Under the pieces are notes generated by a model that was not told where the DNA came from, searched no databases, and saw only the letters and a program-made list of their open reading frames with translations. 64,000 nt of DNA, taken from the NCBI GenBank assembly GCA_900317585.1, contig ONHG01000003.1, positions 50,308 through 114,307 of the forward strand, written 5' to 3'. This document shows, piece after piece, positions 17,410 through 25,497 of this stretch. The position numbers and the translations under genes are program-made. The stretch is from an uncultured Lachnospiraceae bacterium. Lineage in GTDB: Bacteria; Bacillota; Clostridia; Lachnospirales; Lachnospiraceae. Position 1 is the stretch's first letter, and each line of letters starts with the position of its first letter.

Positions 17410-18567
17410 CTAATGATTTTCTTTGTAAATCATAGCAAGTATCTCAGCCACCGACTGATAAAGTTCCGGTGGTATCTCCGCTCCAAGCTCCACGTTATGA
17501 AACAGCATTCTTGCAAGAGGTTTATTTTCAACTATACGGATATTATTATCCCTTGCAATCTCTTTAATCTTCATTGCAACATAATCCTGTCCCTTCGCCG
17601 TCACGACCGGTGCCTGATTGGTATCTGCATCATACTTTATGGCAACAGCAAAATGAGTCGGGTTTGTAATTACAACATCAGCCTTCGGTACATCCTGCAT
17701 CATTCTGCGCTGTGAAGCCTCCTGCATTCTCTTACGCTGCTGACCCTTTATTGCAGGGTCCCCTTCAGTATTTTTGAACTCATCCTTGACCTCCTGCTTT
17801 GTCATCTTCATATCCTCGTTGAACTTGTGTTTATTGTAAATATAATCCACAATTCCAACAATCAGATATACTATGCTTATTTTAAGCCCAGTGTTTATTA
17901 TTATATCACCAACCAGTGCCACCGCTCTTTTGAGGGGGAGCTCATACAAAATAAAAATATCATTCTGATGAGATTTGATTGATGAGTATGCCATGTATAA
18001 AATCACACCTATCTTGAGCACAGACTTAATCAGCTCAAAAATGGCATCCTTTGAGAAAATACGCTTAAAACCGTTTATTGGATTAAACTTATCAAGCTTC
18101 GGAGCCATGGGTTTCGTGGTTACCTTCCAGCCGACCTGGACAATACTCACAAGTATAGTAACAACAACTCCAAATATAAAAAACGGAAGGCATGTAAGTA
18201 AAAACTGCAAAATAATGTCATTCATAAAATTCCTGACAGTAACTGAAGACATATCTTTTTGAGTCTCATTCAAAAAATCAGGCATCCTGTTATATATGTA
18301 AGAAAAAAATCCCAATAGCTTTTCACCTACAAATGACATAAACACCTTCAGTACGAGAAAAAGTACAATAAGGTCAAATGCAGCCGTAAGCTCCTTACTT
18401 TTTGCAACCTTACCCTCATCTCTTGCATCTCTTAATTTCTTATCGGTAGCAGGTTCGGTTTTCTCACCGCCCTCACCATCCGCAGCAAACCACTGAAGAT
18501 TATAATGCAGGACAATATTTAATTCATTATCCGTATAGCTTTGTGCTTTTTCAGTACATTCCCTCAA
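17410..18567 (-). CDS. flhB: Flagellar export switch protein FlhB
   Basis: 385 residues as drawn. Four membrane helices, then the cytoplasmic domain with the autocleavage motif NPTH in VVITNPTHFAVAIKY; cleavage there switches export from hook to filament proteins. The typical FlhB opening QWFAADGEGGEKTEPATDKKLRDARDEGKVAKSKEL-type block starts near residue 25 (split: QWFAADGEGGEKTEPAT then KKLRDARDEGKVAKSKE). The drawn TTG start at 18567 overlaps fliR by 17 nt with GGTGG about nine bases upstream; no ATG exists before the conserved block, so the exact start is uncertain. fliR and flhB are fused in some clostridia, here they are separate but overlapping. Confidence 0.93.
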   Translation of the reverse strand: MRECTEKAQSYTDNELNIVLHYNLQWFAADGEGGEKTEPATDKKLRDARDEGKVAKSKELTAAFDLIVLFLVLKVFMSFVGEKLLGFFSYIYNRMPDFLNETQKDMSSVTVRNFMNDIILQFLLTCLPFFIFGVVVTILVSIVQVGWKVTTKPMAPKLDKFNPINGFKRIFSKDAIFELIKSVLKIGVILYMAYSSIKSHQNDIFILYELPLKRAVALVGDIIINTGLKISIVYLIVGIVDYIYNKHKFNEDMKMTKQEVKDEFKNTEGDPAIKGQQRKRMQEASQRRMMQDVPKADVVITNPTHFAVAIKYDADTNQAPVVTAKGQDYVAMKIKEIARDNNIRIVENKPLARMLFHNVELGAEIPPELYQSVAEILAMIYKENH

Positions 18568-19330
18568 TTATTGATACCACCATTGTTTTTATCTCGGTAA
18601 TTATAAAATTGGCAATACTTGGAACGAGATATATTGTCAGAAACAAAACAACAAATCCGACAAGAATCTTTATCTGTATACCAACAGAAAACATATTCAT
18701 CTGTGGCGCAACCTTAGCCATTATACCAAGTATACAGTTAAAAATCATTATACATGCAAAAAAAGGTAAAAAAATTCTAAATCCAATAATAAATAAATCG
18801 CCCACATATTTTGTCATGGAAGACATCAGATGCTCAAAATTAAACTGTGCTCCTCCAAGCGGTACAACCGAAAATGAGTCACACACTGCCCTAAGCAGGT
18901 AATCATGCATATCAGACACCAGAAGCAGTGCAAGAATGACGTAATAATAGAAATTGCCGGTAACGGTTGTCTCTGAATTCATTGAAGGGTTAAACTCTGT
19001 AGCCATAGACAAGCCGATATCCATATCAATAATATTTCCGGCAAAAATAACAATGGAATTACAAATATTTGCTGCAAAACCAATCAGCAGACCTGTAATT
19101 CCTTCTTTTACAACCAGCACCGCGTAACCTACCGCACTGACATAGGAAAGCTCTGGTCTTTCTATGATATTGTACATAAACACTGCCGTAATTGCCGATA
19201 ATCCAACCTTTAGCCGGCTGAGTACAGCATTATCCCCGAAAAAAGGGGCTATATATACAAAAGAAGCTATACGCACCAAAATAAGTAAAAAATATTCAAA
19301 ATTAGCAACCGAAAATGAATAACTAACCAT
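18551..19330 (-). CDS. fliR: Flagellar export channel protein FliR
   Basis: 259 residues, six predicted membrane helices, family blocks FLLILVRIASFVYIAPFFG, GLLIGFAANICNSIVIFAG and GFRIFLPFFACIMIFNC. One FliR completes the FliP5-FliQ4-FliR1 helical core of the export gate. Begins 6 nt after fliQ; the last codons overlap flhB. Confidence 0.94.
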   Translation of the reverse strand: MVSYSFSVANFEYFLLILVRIASFVYIAPFFGDNAVLSRLKVGLSAITAVFMYNIIERPELSYVSAVGYAVLVVKEGITGLLIGFAANICNSIVIFAGNIIDMDIGLSMATEFNPSMNSETTVTGNFYYYVILALLLVSDMHDYLLRAVCDSFSVVPLGGAQFNFEHLMSSMTKYVGDLFIIGFRIFLPFFACIMIFNCILGIMAKVAPQMNMFSVGIQIKILVGFVVLFLTIYLVPSIANFIITEIKTMVVSIIEGMY

Positions 19331-19336
19331 ATCTCT

Positions 19337-19615
19337 TTATCCCATGCTCAGATAATAACTGAATTTTGACCATAAATCAGTCATGAAACCTGACATATTA
19401 TCAAGCATCCATGCTCCGCAAAGCATCAACGCAATAAAGATTGCAAGCATTTTGGGAACAAATGTAAGCGTCTGTTCCTGAATTGACGTAACTGTCTGAA
19501 AAATACTGACTATCAAACCAACAATTAATGAAACAAGCAAAAGCGGAGCTGATGTGATAATAATATTATATATAGCTTCCTTTGCTATATCCAAAACTGC
19601 CTCCTGGGTAATCAT
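19337..19615 (-). CDS. fliQ: Flagellar export channel protein FliQ
   Basis: 92 residues, two membrane helices (about 18-42 and 52-75), family pattern LLLVSLIVGLIVSIFQTVTSIQEQTLTF-type (seen as GLIVSIFQTVTSIQEQTL). Four copies form part of the export core. Start ATG with AGGAGGTGG; 11 nt after fliP. Confidence 0.96.
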   Translation of the reverse strand: MITQEAVLDIAKEAIYNIIITSAPLLLVSLIVGLIVSIFQTVTSIQEQTLTFVPKMLAIFIALMLCGAWMLDNMSGFMTDLWSKFSYYLSMG

Positions 19616-19626
19616 AAGTCCACCTC

Positions 19627-20523
19627 CTAGTAAAACGTCTTGACAAGATTACCGATAATTAAATCCCATCCATCTGCCAGAATAAAAAGAAGTATCTTAA
19701 ACGGCATCGAGATGGTCGTTGGCGGAAGCATCATCATACCCATCGACATGAGCACAGATGAAACCACCATATCAATAACAATAAATGGAATATATATTAA
19801 AAAGCCTAATATAAATGCTGTTCTAAGCTCACTTAATATAAAAGCCGGAACAAGTGTAGTAAACGGAACATCCTTGTAATCATCATATTCCTTACCGGAT
19901 ATATCTACAAACAGCTTAATATCCTTTATCTGTGTCTGTCCGTACATAAACTCCCTAAAAGGACCCTCTGCTTCTTTAAAAGCCTCCTGCTGGGTAATCT
20001 TTCCCTCATCTAAAGGCTTAATTGCCTTTTCATTGATAGTAGAAAAAGTCGGCCACATAATAAAAAGTGTCAAAAACAATGCCAGACCGACAAGCACCTG
20101 ATTGGGCGGTGCTGTCTGCGTTCCAATGGCTGTTCTGACAAAATGCAGGACAATTATAATCCTTGTAAACGATGTAAGCATTATGAGAATGGAAGGTGCA
20201 AGAGAAAGTACGGTAAGCACCAAAAACATGCGGATAGGTGTAGATAACGAACCAGACTCATTATTGTAGTATATATTAAGTCCATCCGTCTTATCTGATG
20301 TGGCATTGGCAAGATCCTTGTCCCCTGCATCCATGCTTGTAACATCCTCCAAATCTTTTGTAACATCATCAGTGGATATGTCACTTCCGGATGTAGTCTG
20401 ACTCGCCGCAACACTCGTCGGATTAAATATACATAATGAAAATGTAACTATGAGAACAGCAACTGCAAAAACAAATGAAGCCTTACAATATACTGTCTTA
20501 AATTTCTTCATGAATCTATTCAT
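19627..20523 (-). CDS. fliP: Flagellar export channel protein FliP with long N-terminal extension
   Basis: 298 residues. A signal peptide (MNRFMKKFKTVYCKASFVFAVAVLIV) is followed by ~55 Ser/Thr/Asp-rich residues before the conserved FliP part (IRMFLVLTVLSLAPSILIML, TRIIIVLHFVRTAIGTQTAPPNQVLVGLA split over helices 1-2, and ILFILADGWDLIIGNLV at the end). Five copies make the channel. The mature extension is longer than in most FliP. Overlaps fliO by 8 nt. AGGAGC lies upstream of the ATG. Confidence 0.95.
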   Translation of the reverse strand: MNRFMKKFKTVYCKASFVFAVAVLIVTFSLCIFNPTSVAASQTTSGSDISTDDVTKDLEDVTSMDAGDKDLANATSDKTDGLNIYYNNESGSLSTPIRMFLVLTVLSLAPSILIMLTSFTRIIIVLHFVRTAIGTQTAPPNQVLVGLALFLTLFIMWPTFSTINEKAIKPLDEGKITQQEAFKEAEGPFREFMYGQTQIKDIKLFVDISGKEYDDYKDVPFTTLVPAFILSELRTAFILGFLIYIPFIVIDMVVSSVLMSMGMMMLPPTTISMPFKILLFILADGWDLIIGNLVKTFY

Positions 20524-20902
20524 GTTTGCTCCTGTTATCGTATTTTTGCTTCAATCTGCCATATATTTCGGCAAAAGGATCCTGCTTATCATTTTGATTG
20601 TCAGGATTCATAAAAGATAAATCCTTCAGTTCTTCCTGTTTAAGCTCAGTCAGATAATGAACCTCATCCTTTCCTATAGATACAACAAGGTATTTTTCAC
20701 CGGCCTGAACTATGCTGATCATTTTATTATTCCCAGCGCTTATAGTCTCGATAATACGGAGATTTTTGTTAAAGCTCCGTCCTTTCTGAATACCGGCCAT
20801 CCATCTTGTGGTAAAATATGTAATTATAAGGACAAAGATAAAAATAACCAAAACAGTTATAAGCTGAACAAAACTGTCTAAAGATGATAAAATCAATATC
20901 AT
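20516..20902 (-). CDS. fliO: Flagellar biosynthesis protein FliO/FliZ
   Basis: 128 residues: one N-terminal membrane helix (~13-31, LITVLVIFIFVLIITYF) and a small cytoplasmic domain (RIIETISAGNNKMISIVQAGEKYLVVSIG, shown here in two parts: RIIETISAGNNKMIS and AGEKYLVVSIG) typical of FliO/FliZ, the assembly chaperone for FliP. It overlaps fliP by 8 nt. In Bacillus-type operons cheY lies between fliY and this gene; here fliY is only 30 nt upstream. Confidence 0.9.
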   Translation of the reverse strand: MILILSSLDSFVQLITVLVIFIFVLIITYFTTRWMAGIQKGRSFNKNLRIIETISAGNNKMISIVQAGEKYLVVSIGKDEVHYLTELKQEELKDLSFMNPDNQNDKQDPFAEIYGRLKQKYDNRSKHE

Positions 20903-20931
20903 TTTTTAACTTCCTATACTAATTACGCAAA

Positions 20932-22110
20932 TTAATTAATCGCTTTTGTGGCATTGATTATCTCTGTAATTCTCACGCCAAAGCTTTCTTCAATAACAAC
21001 GACCTCACCCTTTGCGACAAACTTGCCATTGACCAGTACATCAACAGGCTCGCCTGCAAGCTTGTTGAGCTCGATAATCTTTCCCGGTCCGAAATCAAGG
21101 ATTTCAGAAATAGACTTTTTAGTACGTCCAAGCTCTACTGTTACCTCAAGCGGTACATCCATAATCAGATCAATGTTCTCAGGCTGATATGCCTGATTAG
21201 GCATCGCACCAAACGGTGTGAACTGTGCCGGCTGCACATTTACAGACTGTCCCATATTATTTTGTCCCATCATGTTTGAATTCATCATATTAGGGTTCAC
21301 CATGTTAGGATTAGCCATGTTTTGATTCATCATATTCTGATTCATTGCATTTTGGTTGTTCATATTATTATCAACAGGCTGCTGTGGTGCTGCGGCTGCA
21401 GTATTTGTGGCCGCAGCCTCCTCTTTGACATTCTGTGAATCAAGCTCCATATTTTCAGTAACACCCTTACACATATCCTTTACAAAATCAGGTGGGTACA
21501 ACTGCATTATTTCACTGTCCACAAGGTCGCCAATTTCCATTCTAAACGAAATTTTGACAAATTCATTTGCGAGGAAGCTATCGATCTCGCCCTCATCCAA
21601 TGTATTTTTCAGATCAACAACCTCTGCAATAGGCGGACTGATGTCTATTGTACGATTAAGCATTGAAGATAATGAGGTGGCGGAAGATCCCATCATCTGG
21701 TTCATAGCCTCACTGATTGCGCTCAGATGAAGCTCTCCTATCTCTCCACTTATGTTGGTACCGTCTCCTCCCATCATAAGATCCGTGATAACTTTTACAT
21801 CCTTTTCTTTAAGGACAAGAATATTACTTCCGTTAAGTCCCTGTGTATATCCGATTTTAATAAATACACATGGTCTTTCGTAATCATTTACAATATCATC
21901 CCAGCTTGAAAATGAAACTACAGGTGTAGAAATCTCAACTCTTCTGTTTACAAGGGAAAACAATGTTGTTGCTGCTGTTCCCATGCTGATATTGGCAATC
22001 TCGCCTATGGCATCCTTTTCAGCATCTGTCAATAATTCATCGCCAGAACCGGAAGTACCGTCGTTATTTAATAATGCATTAATTTCTTCCTGCGATAAAA
22101 CTCCATCCAT
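20932..22110 (-). CDS. fliY: Flagellar switch phosphatase FliY (CheC-FliN fusion)
   Basis: 392 residues. The N-terminal CheC-like phosphatase domain has both active-site patterns (IGEIANISMGTAATTLF and ISEAMNQMMGSSATSL). A ~55-residue Asn/Met/Gln-rich linker follows (AMNQNMMNQNMANPNM and more), then a C-terminal FliN/SpoA domain (DVPLEVTVELGRTKKSISEIL, LNKLAGEPVDVLVNGKFVA). FliY is both part of the C-ring and a CheY-P phosphatase in Firmicutes. Start ATG with GGAG; 6 nt after fliM. Confidence 0.95.
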   Translation of the reverse strand: MDGVLSQEEINALLNNDGTSGSGDELLTDAEKDAIGEIANISMGTAATTLFSLVNRRVEISTPVVSFSSWDDIVNDYERPCVFIKIGYTQGLNGSNILVLKEKDVKVITDLMMGGDGTNISGEIGELHLSAISEAMNQMMGSSATSLSSMLNRTIDISPPIAEVVDLKNTLDEGEIDSFLANEFVKISFRMEIGDLVDSEIMQLYPPDFVKDMCKGVTENMELDSQNVKEEAAATNTAAAAPQQPVDNNMNNQNAMNQNMMNQNMANPNMVNPNMMNSNMMGQNNMGQSVNVQPAQFTPFGAMPNQAYQPENIDLIMDVPLEVTVELGRTKKSISEILDFGPGKIIELNKLAGEPVDVLVNGKFVAKGEVVVIEESFGVRITEIINATKAIN

Positions 22111-22116
22111 GATTTA

Positions 22117-23094
22117 TTACTCCTCTCTGACTACCGATGTTATCCTTACTGCATATTTGTCTCCGGTTGTTCCCGGTAGTGCAGTGAATTTTTTGATATT
22201 ACCAACATAGATATCCAACTCATCATCTACATTTCTGTCCAGTCTTATAATATCTCCCGCAACAAGAGACGAGAAATCCCTAACTGATATAACACTCTTA
22301 CCGAGCACAGTCCTTACCGGAATCTGCGCTTTATGGATAAGGCTCTCTATCGCATGTCTATAGTTGGAATCATCCTGATTCTGTATGTTTGAATACCAAT
22401 ATCTGGTATTTAACTTTTCAATAACAGGCTCAAGCGTAATGTATGGGAGACAGACATTCATAAGTCCCTCAACATCGCCAATCTTAATATTCATTGTAAC
22501 AATTGCAATCATCTCACTCGGCGAAATAATCTGAGCATACTGCGAATTGGTCTCAATTCGTTCCAGATGAGGCTTTATATCAACCACATTCTCCCAAGGC
22601 TCAATGAGCAGGTTAATACATATAACAAGAATCCTCTCTATGATCAAAAGCTCTATTTCTGAGAAGTCCCTGGTTTTTTCCAGACTGTCTCCTCTTCCGC
22701 CAAGCATTCTGTCAACAATGGCATATCCAAGACCTGCCGCCATCTCAACGATGATATTACCCGTTAATGGGGCAAAATTGACAATTCCAAGCAATACCGG
22801 ATTTGACAGTGCATTAGAAAACTCCGAATATGTAACTGCCTCTGAATTCATCACTTCTACCTGTACAGATTTTCTCAAATAAACTGGAAGATTAGTAGTA
22901 AGCAGTCTTCCATAATGCTCGAATATTATTTCCAGTGTCCTTAAATGTTCCTTGGAAAATTTGGATGGGCGGGCGAAATCATAGTCTTTAACCTGCTGTT
23001 CATTATTTTCTTTTATTTCATCTACATCCAGCTCACCGCTGCTTAAAGCATTGAGCAGGTTGTCTATTTCGCTCTGGGATAAGACATCACCCAT
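22117..23094 (-). CDS. fliM: Flagellar motor switch protein FliM
   Basis: 325 residues. The N-terminal peptide MGDVLSQSEIDNLLNAL is the CheY-P binding EIDALL-type motif. The middle CheC-like domain lacks the phosphatase residues, and the C-terminal SpoA domain (VRTVLGKSVISVRDFSSLVAGDII) binds FliY/FliN. C-ring component. Start ATG with GGTGGTGAT upstream. A stem-loop lies in the 80-nt gap from fliL. Confidence 0.96.
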   Translation of the reverse strand: MGDVLSQSEIDNLLNALSSGELDVDEIKENNEQQVKDYDFARPSKFSKEHLRTLEIIFEHYGRLLTTNLPVYLRKSVQVEVMNSEAVTYSEFSNALSNPVLLGIVNFAPLTGNIIVEMAAGLGYAIVDRMLGGRGDSLEKTRDFSEIELLIIERILVICINLLIEPWENVVDIKPHLERIETNSQYAQIISPSEMIAIVTMNIKIGDVEGLMNVCLPYITLEPVIEKLNTRYWYSNIQNQDDSNYRHAIESLIHKAQIPVRTVLGKSVISVRDFSSLVAGDIIRLDRNVDDELDIYVGNIKKFTALPGTTGDKYAVRITSVVREE

Positions 23095-23125
23095 CTGTTA
23101 ATCACCACCTGTGCTTATAATAATG

Positions 23126-23155
23126 ATATGGCTGCTGAAATTTGAACAGCCATAT
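23126..23155 (-). other. 9-bp stem-loop between fliL and fliM
   Basis: ATATGGCTG and its exact complement CAGCCATAT with a 12-nt loop, followed on the minus strand by ATTATTATAAG. No strong T-run, so it is more likely an RNA-stability or processing element than a full terminator. Confidence 0.6.
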
Positions 23156-23174
23156 TTATACATAATCTGCCAAT

Positions 23175-23696
23175 TTATTGTGTAAGTGAAGATACAATAT
23201 TGACATCAACAATATAATCTGCTCCAAAATCCTTTTGAAGTTTTTTCAGAATTTTATCATGAACTGCACTCTTATCAGCATTATACTGTTCCATGCTGTA
23301 TTCACCGATAACATCTGTAACTTCCTTAAGGATAACATTCTTTTTAGTTGAAAGATCCTCTTTGTACTGCTTATAGCCATCGCTTTCCTTGTTTAAAGAA
23401 AGTGATATGCCGCAAACCAGTATATGCACGCTGTTATCATCAGAAGGTGCAAAACTGAATGTGAGATTCTCCCCATCCGCATTTAAGGCATAATCTGCAA
23501 TCTGCTCCTGTGGAATCTGTGACGCTGATGTTGCCGCTCCGCTCTTTAAATCGAGTGAAATAGCCTGACATACCTGATCTATAAGATTATTTGCTTTTTT
23601 CGTCTCAGGTAATATTGTGAAAATAAGCAATGCTGTAAGCACAAGATTTGCAAATACAAGTGCAAGAATAAGAACTGAAATCAAATTTTTTTTCAT
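23175..23696 (-). CDS. fliL: Flagellar basal-body protein FliL
   Basis: 173 residues: short cytoplasmic start, one membrane helix (~4-28, LISVLILALVFANLVLTALLIF) and a periplasm-side domain ending in VDVNIVSSLTQ, as in FliL, which associates with the stator. Similarity outside topology is modest, so the call also rests on its place between motB and fliM. Start ATG with AAGGAA. Confidence 0.85.
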   Translation of the reverse strand: MKKNLISVLILALVFANLVLTALLIFTILPETKKANNLIDQVCQAISLDLKSGAATSASQIPQEQIADYALNADGENLTFSFAPSDDNSVHILVCGISLSLNKESDGYKQYKEDLSTKKNVILKEVTDVIGEYSMEQYNADKSAVHDKILKKLQKDFGADYIVDVNIVSSLTQ

Positions 23697-23719
23697 ATCT
23701 TTTCCTTCCCAAAACTAAA

Positions 23720-24544
23720 TTAATTATTCAAATCCGAATTGTACGAATTATATACTTTTATCTCTACACGCCTGTTTCTTGCGCGTCCGTCAGCTGTTGT
23801 ATTATCCGCTACCGGATCATAGTCACCTCTGCCTGACGACTTAATATGAGACGGATCCAGATTTGTGTTGGTTCTGATGTAATCAGCCACACTGAGCGCA
23901 CGATACATCGAAAGCACATCATTACTCTCAAACCTCGACCTTGAAGAAACAGGTACATTATCCGTATGTCCCTCAACCTCAATCAGATTATTCTGATATG
24001 AAGCCAAAATTGTTGAGATTTTATTTACAACAGGATATGCTTCCTGCATAATCTCAGCTTTTCCGGATTCAAAAAGCAATGCTCCGTTAAGACTAAGCTG
24101 CACATATTCAGCATTAAAATCCACATCCACCGCATCCTCAAGACTGGTGTTTTCGAGCTGCTTCTCAATCTCCTCAGACATCTTTTCCGATTCTGAAAGT
24201 TCCATCTGTTCATACTGTTCCTCGACATTTTTTTCCTCGCCCTCAGTGGTACTCTCTGTATGAGACTTCGAATTGGCCAGGTCATTGTAATACTTGTCCA
24301 AGAATTCAAGCTGACTGACTCCGGCACCAACAAGCTTTCCATCCCCTATAGATGTGCCGCCTGCCGGCATAATACTTATACTGCTGGATAATGACGCTAT
24401 GACGAGCTGGAACTTTTCCGCATCTACAGTTGACATAGAAAACAGAAGCACGAAAAAGCAGAGTAACAGGTTCATCAGATCAGAAAACGTGGATTGCCAC
24501 GCCGGTGCACCCTTCGGTGGATCCTCTGGTCTTTTCTTAGCCAC
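23720..24544 (-). CDS. motB: Flagellar stator protein MotB
   Basis: 274 residues from a GTG that shares one base with the motA stop; GGAGGTGAGG precedes. N-terminal membrane helix with the proton-binding Asp in WQSTFSDLMNLLLCFFVLL (Asp ~22). A charged, Glu-rich plug/linker follows (EEKNVEEQYEQMELSESEKM), then an OmpA-like peptidoglycan-binding domain (NLIEVEGHTDNVPVSS, VADYIRTNTNLDPSHI, SGRGDYDPVADN, RARNRRVEIKV). Anchors the stator to the wall. Confidence 0.95.
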   Translation of the reverse strand: MAKKRPEDPPKGAPAWQSTFSDLMNLLLCFFVLLFSMSTVDAEKFQLVIASLSSSISIMPAGGTSIGDGKLVGAGVSQLEFLDKYYNDLANSKSHTESTTEGEEKNVEEQYEQMELSESEKMSEEIEKQLENTSLEDAVDVDFNAEYVQLSLNGALLFESGKAEIMQEAYPVVNKISTILASYQNNLIEVEGHTDNVPVSSRSRFESNDVLSMYRALSVADYIRTNTNLDPSHIKSSGRGDYDPVADNTTADGRARNRRVEIKVYNSYNSDLNN

Positions 24545-25335
24545 TATTCCTCACCTCCACCATCAGTTGAAAGATCCTCTCTCTTATCAGGTGACAGGAA
24601 TGATTTAAGCTTTTCCTCAATCACACGTGGGTTCTCACCAGCCTGTATAGAAAGTAATCCCTCTATAACAATTGTCTTGATGGCAACCTCAATCTCATTA
24701 TTTGCTTTTAATTTATTTGCAAAAGGTGCGCAAAGCCAGTTGGCAATAAGAGAACCATAAAACGTGGTAACAAGCGCGACCGCCATGTTAGGACCGATGG
24801 TTGAAGAATCCTCAAGGTTCTTTAACATGTTAATAAGTCCTATAAGAGTACCAATCATACCCCAGGCAGGCCCCTGCTCGCCCCAGAACTCCCAGAATGT
24901 AATGGTTTTCTTATGTCTGTCCTCCATGCTTATCATGTCTGTCTCAAGTATTCCACGGACAAGCTCTGCATCCGTACCATCAACAACAAGCATGATTCCC
25001 TTTTTAAGGAACTCATCCTCTATACTGTTTGCTGCTTCCTCCAGCGCTAAAAGTCCCTCTTTACGACTGACATTGGATAATTCAATTATTTTATTGATGG
25101 TCTCACCCGGATCCACTGTCTTCTCCTTGAACGGAAGTGCGATAGATTTGAGTCCCGCAATAAAACCGGGCAGCTTGTTCGAGCACATAACCGCACTTAA
25201 CGAACCACCGATTGTAATGATTGCAGACGGTGCATCAAGGAAATTTATTAACGCTCCGACTCCACCATTTTGAATGATACCAAATAATACCATTCCAATA
25301 CCAAGTATTACTCCTAAAAGAGATGCTATATCCAC
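24544..25335 (-). CDS. motA: Flagellar stator protein MotA
   Basis: 263 residues from a GTG at 25335 with GGAAGGTG upstream. Four membrane helices and the family blocks FLDAPSAIITIGGSLSAV, FWGEQGPAWGMIGTLIGLI and STIGPNMAVALVTTFYGSLIAN. Cytoplasmic loop with charged residues for FliG contact. Has its own promoter and is separated from flgE by a terminator, so stator and downstream genes may be expressed apart from the hook genes. Confidence 0.96.
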   Translation of the reverse strand: MDIASLLGVILGIGMVLFGIIQNGGVGALINFLDAPSAIITIGGSLSAVMCSNKLPGFIAGLKSIALPFKEKTVDPGETINKIIELSNVSRKEGLLALEEAANSIEDEFLKKGIMLVVDGTDAELVRGILETDMISMEDRHKKTITFWEFWGEQGPAWGMIGTLIGLINMLKNLEDSSTIGPNMAVALVTTFYGSLIANWLCAPFANKLKANNEIEVAIKTIVIEGLLSIQAGENPRVIEEKLKSFLSPDKREDLSTDGGGEE

Positions 25336-25387
25336 TTATATACACCTTCCCTGTTTTAAATTATTGGTCAAAAAGACCTTCTAATTG

Positions 25388-25416
25388 ATTTTACTAAATT
25401 TTGAGAGAAATGTCTA
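25388..25416 (-). promoter_or_regulatory. Candidate SigA-type promoter for motA
   Basis: TAGACA (25411-25416), 17-nt spacer, TAAAAT (25388-25393), 53 nt upstream of the motA GTG and directly after the flgE terminator. Good spacing with two mismatches in total. Confidence 0.55.
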
Positions 25417-25436
25417 TGTATAATTTGACATTTTCT

Positions 25437-25481
25437 ATAAAAAACACAAAATATTGGGGAACGACGTATATCGTCCCCCAA
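25437..25481 (-). terminator. Intrinsic terminator after flgE
   Basis: An 11-bp GC-rich stem (25454-25464 with 25471-25481, one G-U pair) and 6-nt loop, followed on the minus strand by TATTTTGTGTTTTTT. It lies 16 nt after the flgE stop and divides the long operon. Confidence 0.8.
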
Positions 25482-25497
25482 GTCCTGTCAAAAATTA

